Shown here piece after piece: positions 17,630 to 24,863 of a DNA stretch of 64,000 nucleotides; the first letter of the stretch is position 1; each line of letters opens with the position of its first letter. This stretch comes from Verrucomicrobiota bacterium (GTDB lineage Bacteria; Verrucomicrobiota; Verrucomicrobiia; CAIQCK01), in contig JACRQF010000015.1 of assembly GCA_016222825.1 (NCBI GenBank), positions 124,001 through 188,000 of the forward strand. Reading direction: 5' to 3'. Made by a program: the position numbers and the translations under genes. The notes under the pieces are model-generated. The model made no database searches. It worked only from the letters and a program-made list of their open reading frames with translations, and was not told the origin of the DNA.

Positions 17630-19822
17630 GTGACTCTTATGCAAATCCCGACTGTGCCGCCGCCCGTCATTCTGCCGCGCGAACTCTCGCGCTTCACCCA
17701 ACTGGCTTACAACCTCCACTGGACTTGGAGCGCCCCCGCGCGCGATTGCTTTGCGCTTGTGTGTCCGGCGCTCTGGGCCGCCACGGGCAATCCGGTGGAC
17801 CTGCTCCAGCAAGTGCCTCCCGAGCGCTGGCGGGCGCTGGCGGGCAACGTGAAGTTTCTGCGCGCTTACGGCCGCGCGCTCGCCGCGCTCGACACGCATC
17901 TGAGCGCGCCGCGCACGAGCGGCTACGAGGCGCGCGGGCCGGTGGCTTACTTCTGCATGGAATACGGCTGGCACGAGTGCCTGCCGGTCATGAGCGGCGG
18001 CCTCGGCGTCCTCGCGGGCGACCACACGAAGACCGCGAGCGACATCGGCCTGCCGTTCGTCGGCGTCGGCATGCTCTACCGCAACGGCTTTTTCATCCAG
18101 CGACTTGCGCCCGACGGCCGGCAGATGAACATTTTCCCGCGCCACGATTTCGGTCGCTGGCCCGTGCGGCCCGTCGCCGGCAAGAAGGGCCGCGAGTTAA
18201 TCGTCCGCGTCGAGCTTCCCCTCCGCGTTGTGCTCGCCAAGGTCTGGGTGGCGCAGGTGGGCCGCGTGCCGGTGCTGTTGCTCGACACGGATGTTCCGCA
18301 GAACATGCCCGGTGACCGCGCGATCACCAGCCAGCTCTACTGCCGCGGGCGCGAGGTGCGGCTTTGCCAGGAGCGGCTCATCGGCATCGGCGGCGTGCGG
18401 GCGTTGCGCGCGCTCGGCATCGCGCCGTCGGCGTGGCACCTCAACGAAGGCCACTGCGTCTTCCTGCAAATCGAGCGGCTGCGCGAACTGCGGAAGCGCG
18501 GCGTGAAGTTCGACGAGGCGCGGCGGCGCATCGCGGCGAACACAGTGTTCACGACGCACACGCCGGTGCCGGCGGGCAACGAGCAGTTCGACCCGAAGCT
18601 GGTGGAGGATTATTTCGCCGCCGACTGCCGCGCGCTCGGCATCCAGTTCAAGCAACTGCTCGAACTCTCGCGCGAGCGTCCGCGGACCGGCCCGGTGAAC
18701 CTCACGGCGCTGGCGTTGCGGGTGTCGAGCTGGACCAACGGCGTCAGCAAGCTCAACGCGAAGGTCGAGAAGGACATGTGGCGGCATTTCTGGACTGGTA
18801 GCCGCCGACGTAAGGAGGCGGACGCCCCTTGCGCATCGAACGGCACCCGCCTCCTCACGTCGACGGCTACGAACGGCCCCGGATCGGATCGGATCCAGGC
18901 GGTGACCAACGGCGTCCACGTGGACACGTGGCTCGGCCCGGAGCTGGCGGCGCTCTTCGACGACTGCCTCGGCCCCGACTGGAAACTGAGCCTCTGCGAC
19001 GCGGCGTTCTGGCGCGCGGCGATGGCGAAGATTCCCGACAAGGCGCTCTGGGCGGCGCACGCGAAGCAGAAGGCGCGGCTGGTGGAGTTTTGTCGCGAGC
19101 GTATCGCGGCGATGCGCGCCCGCCACAGCGCCCCGCCGCAGGACGTGCTCGATGCGGCGGTTGCGTTGCTCTGCCCGAACGCGCTGACGATCGGCTTCGC
19201 GCGGCGGTTCGCGCCCTACAAGCGGGCGGACCTGCTGTTCAGCGATCCGAAGCGGTTGCAGCGCATCGTCAGCCGCGCGGGCCGGCCGGTGCAGTTTGTG
19301 TTCGCCGGCAAGGCGCACCACGAGGACGGCGGCGGACAGGAGTTGGTGCGGCGCGTGTTCCAGTGGTGCGAGCGGCCGGAGTTTCGCGGGCGGATTGTGC
19401 TGCTGGAAGAATACGACATCGCCGTGGCGCGGCAGCTCGTGCAGGGCGTGGACGTGTGGCTCAACAACCCGCAGCGCCCGCTCGAAGCCAGCGGCACCAG
19501 CGGCCAGAAAGCCGGCATCAACGGCGCGCCCAATTGCAGCGTGCTCGACGGCTGGTGGCCCGAAGCCTACGACGGCGCCAACGGCTGGGACATCGGCGCG
19601 GGCAGGGAGTTCGCCGACCCGAAGCGCCAGGCGCGGCACGACGCGGCATCGCTCTACGGGTTGCTGGAGCGCGACATCGTGCCGCGTTTCTACAAGAGCC
19701 GCGCCGCGTGGATCGCGACGATGAAGGCGAGCATCGCGACGGTGCTGCCGCAGTTCAACAGCGAGCGGATGCTACGCGACTACGTCGAGCAAGGCTACGC
19801 GCCGGCGGCGGGGCGCGTTTGA
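17630..19822 (+). CDS. glgP: Alpha-glucan (glycogen) phosphorylase
   Basis: This 730-residue enzyme belongs to the short bacterial/archaeal alpha-glucan phosphorylase group with an N-terminal DUF3417-like region ('LAYNLHWTWSAPARDCF'). It phosphorolyses alpha-1,4-glucans to glucose-1-phosphate in the cytoplasm. Visible landmarks are 'YFCMEYGWHECLPVMSGGLGVLAGDH', read as MSGGLGVLAGDH, then 'HLNEGH', 'TTHTPVPAGNEQFD', 'VTNGVHVDTW' and 'FARRFAPYKRADLL'. The PLP-site block 'GTSGQKAGINGAPN' carries the conserved Lys. A palindromic element adds about 25 residues (SRRRKEAD...RLLTSTAT) directly before VTNGVHVDTW. The start is GTG 17630 or ATG 17639; AAAGGA at 17620-17625 favours neither decisively. 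The insertion may affect activity. Confidence 0.93.
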   Translation: MTLMQIPTVPPPVILPRELSRFTQLAYNLHWTWSAPARDCFALVCPALWAATGNPVDLLQQVPPERWRALAGNVKFLRAYGRALAALDTHLSAPRTSGYEARGPVAYFCMEYGWHECLPVMSGGLGVLAGDHTKTASDIGLPFVGVGMLYRNGFFIQRLAPDGRQMNIFPRHDFGRWPVRPVAGKKGRELIVRVELPLRVVLAKVWVAQVGRVPVLLLDTDVPQNMPGDRAITSQLYCRGREVRLCQERLIGIGGVRALRALGIAPSAWHLNEGHCVFLQIERLRELRKRGVKFDEARRRIAANTVFTTHTPVPAGNEQFDPKLVEDYFAADCRALGIQFKQLLELSRERPRTGPVNLTALALRVSSWTNGVSKLNAKVEKDMWRHFWTGSRRRKEADAPCASNGTRLLTSTATNGPGSDRIQAVTNGVHVDTWLGPELAALFDDCLGPDWKLSLCDAAFWRAAMAKIPDKALWAAHAKQKARLVEFCRERIAAMRARHSAPPQDVLDAAVALLCPNALTIGFARRFAPYKRADLLFSDPKRLQRIVSRAGRPVQFVFAGKAHHEDGGGQELVRRVFQWCERPEFRGRIVLLEEYDIAVARQLVQGVDVWLNNPQRPLEASGTSGQKAGINGAPNCSVLDGWWPEAYDGANGWDIGAGREFADPKRQARHDAASLYGLLERDIVPRFYKSRAAWIATMKASIATVLPQFNSERMLRDYVEQGYAPAAGRV
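18798..18870. repeat. Intragenic palindromic element, copy 2
   Basis: The left arm (18798-18821) is identical over 24 nt to that of the copy at 3335-3410. The right arm (18847-18870) is its reverse complement with two mismatches, and the loop is 25 nt with unrelated sequence. The left arm is read in a different frame here (SRRRKEA instead of VAADVRRR) and the right arm in the same frame (RLLTSTAT versus RLLTSAAT). It lies in the coding sequence of glgP without breaking it. Confidence 0.85.
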
Positions 19823-19874
19823 CAACGAGTGTGGTGAGGAGTAGTGGTTCGCTCAACTGAAAGGAGTAGCACGC

Positions 19875-20222
19875 ATGAACAAAGTCATTGGGATCCTGAG
19901 TATCGTATTGATCGCATCTGTGGCCATGATCGGCTGCGGCGGAAGCCCGGCGTCGAAGGTGGAGAGCAGCTTCGCCTCGGCGGAGCCGGGCTTGAAGGAG
20001 CGCGCGCAGAAGGCGGTGGACGCCGTCAAGGCCGGCAACTACGCGGGCGCGGCGGCCCAGTTGCAGATGGTGGCTGCCAACGCCAAGCTCACGCCGGAGC
20101 AGCAGCAAGCCATCAAGGACCTGATCGCCGACGTGCAGAAGCAGATCCAAGCGAAAGCCGCTGAAGCCGCGGAGAGCGCGAAGAAGGCGATGGGCGACCT
20201 TCAGAAGAGTTTCGGCAAGTAG
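19875..20222 (+). CDS. Small lipoprotein with helical C-terminal region
   Basis: This 115-residue protein has a type II signal peptide: MNKVIGILSIVLIASVAMIGC, with Cys21 as the likely lipidated residue. The rest is Ala/Lys/Gln-rich and predicted to be helical ('LKERAQKAVDAVKAGNYAGAAAQLQ', 'AEAAESAKKAMGDLQKSFGK'). A good ribosome binding site (AAAGGAG) precedes the ATG by about nine bases. It follows glgP by 52 bp and is followed by a strong hairpin, so it ends a transcription unit. No family function is recognised; the short helical repeats resemble small envelope lipoproteins. Confidence 0.8.
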   Translation: MNKVIGILSIVLIASVAMIGCGGSPASKVESSFASAEPGLKERAQKAVDAVKAGNYAGAAAQLQMVAANAKLTPEQQQAIKDLIADVQKQIQAKAAEAAESAKKAMGDLQKSFGK

Positions 20223-20281
20223 ACCAAGCTCAACCTCGCCCCGACAGTATCGGATCGCGTCGAGGGCGGATGGATGTTATG

Positions 20282-20317
20282 CACAGGAGTCGCAAGCGTT
20301 GTCTTGCGGCTCCTGTG
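20282..20317 (+). terminator. Strong hairpin, probable terminator after the lipoprotein gene
   Basis: A 15-bp stem (CACAGGAGTCGCAAG with CTTGCGGCTCCTGTG, one mismatch that is a G-U pair in RNA) closes a 6-nt loop. It lies 60 bp after the lipoprotein stop and 40 bp before the next gene. There is no long T tract after the stem, so termination strength is uncertain. Confidence 0.65.
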
Positions 20318-20356
20318 TCATTTGTGGAGATGTGAGCCGGCCTTTGGAGTAGTGCC

Positions 20357-21709
20357 ATGAAACTGCGTCGAAACACACAGCCGATGATGTTGAGCGTTAT
20401 GTTGAGTTGGTTCGCCGTCGGCGTGACCTGGGCCGACGACTGGCCGCAGTGGCTCGGCCCGCAGCGCGACGGCGTCTGGCGCGAGACGGGGATCGTGGAG
20501 AAGTTTCCTGCAACCGGCCCGACCGTGCGCTGGCGCGCGCCGCTCGGCGGCGGTTACGCAGGGCCGGCGGTGTCGGGCGGACGGGTGTTTGTCACCGACC
20601 GCGTGCTGCCGGAAGGCGCGAGCAATCCCGACAATCCATTCAAGCGCGACCCCGTCATCGGCAAAGAGCGCGTGCTCTGTTTCAACGAAGCCGACGGCAA
20701 GCTGCTCTGGACGCACGCCTACGAATGCACCTACACCATCAGCTATCCGGCCGGACCACGCACGACGCCGGTGGTGGCGGGCGGCAAACTCTGGACGCTC
20801 GGCGCGGAGGGGCACCTCTGCTGCCTCGAAGCAGCGACGGGGAAGGAACTCTGGTCGCGCGAACTGAAGAAGGATTTCGGCATCCGGACGCCGGTGTGGG
20901 GATTCGCCGGTCATCCGTTGCTCGACGGCCAGCGGCTCATCTGTCTGGTCGGCGGCGACGGCAGCACGGTCGTTGCGTTTGACAAGGACAACGGCAAGGA
21001 ACTCTGGCGCGCGTTGTCGGCGAAGGAGCCGGGTTACTGTCCGCCGATGATCTACGAAGCCGGCGGCCGGCGGCAACTCATCATCTGGCACCCGGAGGCG
21101 TTGAACTCGCTCGATCCGGAAACCGGCAAGCTTTACTGGTCGGAGCCGTTCGCGTCGCGGTTCGGCCTGAGCCTGGCCGCGCCGCGCAAGCTGGGCGACC
21201 TGCTTTTCATCACGACGTTCTACAACGGCCCGATGATGATGAAGCTCGACGCGGCCAAGCCGGCGGCGACGGTGCTTTGGCGTGGCGCGAGCAGCAACGA
21301 GCGGGACACCGACAAGCTCCACGGTCTGATGTGCACGCCGTTCCTGGAGGATGGCCACATCTATGGCGTGTGCAGCTACGGCCAGTTCCGCTGCCTGCGC
21401 GCTGACACCGGCGAGCGCGTTTGGGAGAGCCTCGTGCCGACCGGCGCGGCCGACGAGAAGAACCGGCGCTGGGCCAATGCCTTCATCGTCAAGAACGGCG
21501 ACCGCTTCTTTCTCTACAACGAGAAAGGCGGCCTCATCATCGCCCGGCTCAGCCCGCGCGGCTATGAGGAGATCAGCCGCGCGCATCTGCTCGACCCGAC
21601 CCAGCCCGCCGCCGGGCGCAAGATCGTCTGGTCGCATCCCGCGTTCGCCAACCGCTGCGTCTTCGTCCGCAACGACAAGGAAATCGTTTGTGTCTCGCTG
21701 GCGAAATAG
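20357..21709 (+). CDS. Secreted PQQ-like beta-propeller protein
   Basis: This 450-residue protein has a signal peptide (MLSVMLSWFAVGVTWA) followed directly by 'DDWPQWLGPQRDGVW', the usual opening of planctomycete/verrucomicrobial PQQ-repeat proteins. Propeller repeats are clear: 'GGRVFVTDRV', 'LLWTHAYE', 'LCCLEAATGKELWSREL', 'VVAFDKDNGKELWRAL' and 'RCLRADTGERVWESL'. These proteins resemble BamB and quinoprotein dehydrogenases, but no PQQ/Ca2+ catalytic motif is evident, so a structural or binding role is at least as likely. The gene stands alone between the hairpin at 20282-20317 and a transposase remnant. Confidence 0.85.
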   Translation: MKLRRNTQPMMLSVMLSWFAVGVTWADDWPQWLGPQRDGVWRETGIVEKFPATGPTVRWRAPLGGGYAGPAVSGGRVFVTDRVLPEGASNPDNPFKRDPVIGKERVLCFNEADGKLLWTHAYECTYTISYPAGPRTTPVVAGGKLWTLGAEGHLCCLEAATGKELWSRELKKDFGIRTPVWGFAGHPLLDGQRLICLVGGDGSTVVAFDKDNGKELWRALSAKEPGYCPPMIYEAGGRRQLIIWHPEALNSLDPETGKLYWSEPFASRFGLSLAAPRKLGDLLFITTFYNGPMMMKLDAAKPAATVLWRGASSNERDTDKLHGLMCTPFLEDGHIYGVCSYGQFRCLRADTGERVWESLVPTGAADEKNRRWANAFIVKNGDRFFLYNEKGGLIIARLSPRGYEEISRAHLLDPTQPAAGRKIVWSHPAFANRCVFVRNDKEIVCVSLAK

Positions 21710-22057
21710 TCCAGGGCTTTTGGTTTTGACTCATAGTTTTTACGCAGGAGAGCGAGGGCAGAACTCGGATGGGCGGCGAGGCACTCCTTTTGGGCTGTCA
21801 GCCAGTCTTCGGCTCCCTCGCAGGAAAGCAGCCGCAGGTTGGCGCTGCGCAGGAGAGCCAAGTTCATCAGGGCGCGGCCTTGGCGCAGGCGCGTGCGGTC
21901 TTCGCCCAAGGTGGCGTCGCGCCGCCGGCAAACCTGGCGCGCCCGTTTCTGCCCTTGATATTTTGGAGGTCCTGCGTTAAGCAGTTACCCGTGGTGCTAT
22001 TAACAATAAAGGGTCAGGCTGCTTTGCGTTCCTGAGCGCGGCGAACTGATTGTCATT
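21710..22057. other. Gap between the PQQ gene and the Wzc-like gene
   Basis: This 348-bp stretch has no complete gene. Most of it is the minus-strand transposase remnant. The last about 70 bp (from the AT-richer ATTAACAATAAAGG at about 21998-22011) is free of coding signal and is the likely promoter and leader region of the polysaccharide genes that follow. No clear Shine-Dalgarno precedes ATG 22058. Confidence 0.5.
21712..21984 (-). pseudogene. ISAs1-like transposase C-terminal remnant
   Basis: Reading the minus strand from 21984 gives '...KRARQVCRRRDATLGEDRTR' continuing with 'LRQGRALMNLALLRSANLRLL'. This pattern of R-D-x-T-x-GEDR followed by R-x-G and an 'LALLRxxxLxLL' segment matches the C-terminus of ISAs1-family (DDE) transposases. 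A stop codon precedes it at 21985-21987, the rest of the transposase is absent, and the frame runs on into the antisense of the PQQ gene. No terminal inverted repeats were recognised. It explains most of the 348-bp gap between the PQQ gene and wzc. The family call rests on pattern memory, not on a search. Confidence 0.5.
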
Positions 22058-24160
22058 ATGCCGGAAGAGACAAAGATACATTTTCTTGATTATTGGCGCG
22101 TCATCAAGCTGCGCAAGGCGATCATCCTCAGCGTGTTTCTGCTGGTGCTGCTGACAGCGGCGGCGGTGACGTTCTCGCTGCCCCGCATCTATTACTCCAA
22201 CGTGCGCATGAAGATCGAGCGCGAGAAGGTGACGGTCCAGATTTTCGATGCCAATGCGGCAGGCGGCTACGACCCGATCTTCCAGATGGACCAGGTGGAG
22301 ATCATGCGGTCGCAGAAGATCGGCTACCGGGTGGTGGACAAGGAACAACTGGTGGCGAAGTGGCAGATCGGCGGGCCGGAGACGATGGCCAAGGAACAGG
22401 CGTTCCAGATTCTCCGCGGCCGTCTCAACGTCCTGCCGGTGCGCAATTCCAGCCTGGTGGAGTTGGGGTTCTATTCCACCGATCCGGTCGAGTCCGCGGA
22501 CCTCTCGAACTCGATGGCGCTCATCTACCGCGACAGCCGGCTGGAGGAACCCACCATCCAGATTGAAATGGGCCTCGAGAAGCTGCGCGAGGAATACAAC
22601 GCCCAGCAGAAACTGGTGGAGGCCGCGCAGCAGAAGGTGAACGAACTCCGCAAGGGCCTCGACTTGGATGTCATCGGCAACCGCTCCCGCCTGAACGACG
22701 ACACCATCCAGCGCCTTCACGGCGACCGCAGCAACGCCATGATCTCCATGCTGGTGGAGAAGACGCGCAACGACCAGATCAACAAACTGACCAACGCGGA
22801 ATTGAAGCGCGCCTCGCCCTCCATCATCGGCGACCCGACGATCGCCGGCCTTCAGAGCGCGCTGCAATCGGCCGAACTCCAGTTGGTGAAGCTGATGCAG
22901 ACCTACGGGCCGGAGCATCCGGTGGTCAAAGACGCGGTCGCCACCCAGAAGAAGCTGGACGAGCAACTCGACGAAGCCATCAACGTCATGCGCAAGGGCC
23001 TGGTCATCACCTATGAGGTGAACCGGGCGAAGCTTGAGGCGCTGGAGGCCGAATTGCGCACCGCCCACGCCACCTCCATCGAGCGGGAGCCGACCAAATA
23101 CATCCCCTTTGACAACGCGCAGAAGGAGCTGGAGTTCCTGATCACGTTGCGCGACGCCATCAAGGCGCGCGTCAACCAGGAGGCCATCAGCATCAAGGTG
23201 CCGCGCACGGCCGTGGAGATCATTGACCAGGCCCGGCCGCCGACCGCGCCGGTGAAGCCGAACGTGCCGCTTTACCTCGGTCTGGCCGCCGTCGCCGGCC
23301 TCGTGCTCGGTGTGATGCTGGCGTTCTTCATCGAGTATCTCGACACCAGCGTGAAGACCATTGACGATGTGGAGCGCTATCTGGGATTGCCCGTGCTGGG
23401 TGTGATCCCGCAGAACATCGAAATGCTCTCCACGGTCGGCCAGGATTCGCCGCACGCCGAGGCCTACCGCGTGCTGCGCGCCAACATCGAGTTTGGCAAG
23501 AAGGACCCGCAGGCCAACAGCATCACGGTTGTCAGCGCCGGCGCCGGCGAAGGCAAGACCACCACGCTCTTCAACCTCGCGGTGGTGTGCGCGCAGAACG
23601 GCGACAAGGTCCTGTGCGTGGACTCGGACATGCGGCGGCCGACGCTGCACAAGCGGTTCGGCCTTTCCAACGAGATCGGCCTGACCGACGTGCTCATGAA
23701 CGACGTGAAGGTGGAGGACTGCATCCAGACCACCAACGTGCCGAACCTCTACTTCCTCTCCAGCGGCAAGTTGCCCAAGATCGCCATCGGCATCCTCAAG
23801 AGCCAGAAGATGCGCGACCTGATCCAGGACCTGAAGATGCGCTACGACCTGGTGCTCTTCGACAGCCCGCCGATCATGGGCGTCAGCGACGCCAGCGTGC
23901 TGGCCAGCGAGGTGGATTTCGCCGTGCTGGTGATCCAGTATCGCAAGTATCCGCGCGCGATGCCCGCCCGCGCCAAGCAGGCGGTCGAAAACGTCGGCGG
24001 CCGTCTCATCGGCGTGGTGCTCAACGCCATCGTCATGAGCCACGACGAGAGCTACTACTACTACAACGCCTACTACGACCATTACTCGCGCTCCGAAGAA
24101 GCCCAGCCGGAGGGAGCGGAAAAAGCCCCCGAAGAGTCGGAGACCAAGGGCACTTATTAA
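22058..24160 (+). CDS. Wzc-like polysaccharide co-polymerase / BY-type tyrosine kinase
   Basis: This 700-residue inner-membrane protein controls export and chain length of an extracellular polysaccharide. An N-terminal Wzz domain starts with a membrane segment (about residues 24-48, IILSVFLLVLLTAAAVTFSL). A long coiled-coil region follows (about 170-370) and then a second membrane segment near residues 405-430 (LGLAAVAGLVLGVMLAFFI). The kinase has Walker A 'SAGAGEGKTTT' (about 492-502), Walker A' 'VLCVDSDMRRP' and Walker B 'LVLFDSPP'. A tyrosine cluster (seven Tyr within ESYYYYNAYYDHY, about 664-676) is the expected autophosphorylation tail. It is followed 28 bp on by the Wza-like gene. Confidence 0.93.
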   Translation: MPEETKIHFLDYWRVIKLRKAIILSVFLLVLLTAAAVTFSLPRIYYSNVRMKIEREKVTVQIFDANAAGGYDPIFQMDQVEIMRSQKIGYRVVDKEQLVAKWQIGGPETMAKEQAFQILRGRLNVLPVRNSSLVELGFYSTDPVESADLSNSMALIYRDSRLEEPTIQIEMGLEKLREEYNAQQKLVEAAQQKVNELRKGLDLDVIGNRSRLNDDTIQRLHGDRSNAMISMLVEKTRNDQINKLTNAELKRASPSIIGDPTIAGLQSALQSAELQLVKLMQTYGPEHPVVKDAVATQKKLDEQLDEAINVMRKGLVITYEVNRAKLEALEAELRTAHATSIEREPTKYIPFDNAQKELEFLITLRDAIKARVNQEAISIKVPRTAVEIIDQARPPTAPVKPNVPLYLGLAAVAGLVLGVMLAFFIEYLDTSVKTIDDVERYLGLPVLGVIPQNIEMLSTVGQDSPHAEAYRVLRANIEFGKKDPQANSITVVSAGAGEGKTTTLFNLAVVCAQNGDKVLCVDSDMRRPTLHKRFGLSNEIGLTDVLMNDVKVEDCIQTTNVPNLYFLSSGKLPKIAIGILKSQKMRDLIQDLKMRYDLVLFDSPPIMGVSDASVLASEVDFAVLVIQYRKYPRAMPARAKQAVENVGGRLIGVVLNAIVMSHDESYYYYNAYYDHYSRSEEAQPEGAEKAPEESETKGTY

Positions 24161-24188
24161 CCTGTAGCCTGTTGACTTCCTGTTGAAG

Positions 24189-24821
24189 ATGAACTTTCGC
24201 CAATGCCTCAAAATTGTCGGCCTGTCCGGTCTCGCCGTGATCGCCGCGGGATCGCTGGGCTGTGGGATTCTCGGTGGCACGAAGATACCGGAGGAGAAGA
24301 AGTTTACCCCCACCACGCAATACAGCGCGCCTGATGTCGCCAAGGCGAGCGTCTTCCGCCCGGCGGACAATCTGGCCATCCGCCTCGACACGGCCACCGG
24401 CCGCGAGGAGCACGTCAAGACGGTGGACGAGGATGGCAATATCGAACTGCCTTTCGTTGGCAAGATGAAGATGGTCAACCTGACCGTCTCCCAGGCGCAG
24501 GAAGTCATCCGCAAGGCTTATGTGCCGCGCTATTACAGCTATTTGGTGGTGACCGTCGTGCTGCAAACGCCGCGCATGGTTTACATGTCCGGCGAGTTGA
24601 GGGGCCAGGGCGGCGGCGTGCCTTATCGCGACGACATGACCATCTACCGCCTCATCATGTCGGGCGGCGGCTTCAGTGAGTTTGCCAAGAGGCGCGAGGT
24701 TGTGCTCACCCGCGACGGCAAACGGACAATCGTGGACTGCCTCAAGATCGAGCAAAACCCGGAACTGGACATCCCGCTCCTGCCGGGTGATAGCATCTAC
24801 ATTCCCAAGTCCGCCTTCTAA
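24189..24821 (+). CDS. Wza-like polysaccharide export lipoprotein with SLBB-type domain
   Basis: This 210-residue outer-membrane export protein starts at ATG 24189; a TTG two codons upstream is less likely. It has a lipoprotein signal (GLSGLAVIAAGSLGC, lipidation at the Cys). The Poly_export region 'LDTATGREEHVKTVDEDGNIELPFVG' is followed by a soluble-ligand-binding beta-grasp region ('VYMSGELRGQGG', 'DMTIYRLIMSGGGFSEFAKRR') and the usual ending 'LLPGDSIYIPKSAF'. With the preceding Wzc-like kinase it forms the trans-envelope export pair. The protein is short compared with E. coli Wza, as is common outside proteobacteria. Confidence 0.9.
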   Translation: MNFRQCLKIVGLSGLAVIAAGSLGCGILGGTKIPEEKKFTPTTQYSAPDVAKASVFRPADNLAIRLDTATGREEHVKTVDEDGNIELPFVGKMKMVNLTVSQAQEVIRKAYVPRYYSYLVVTVVLQTPRMVYMSGELRGQGGGVPYRDDMTIYRLIMSGGGFSEFAKRREVVLTRDGKRTIVDCLKIEQNPELDIPLLPGDSIYIPKSAF

Positions 24822-24863
24822 GCCTTCTCGTTCCTCGCCGCAGGCGGCGGGGAACCGCTTTCT

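Noticed and set aside
18197..19639. Long minus-strand open frame opposite glgP
   Set aside because: The phosphorylase motifs on the plus strand are unambiguous; the antisense frame has none.
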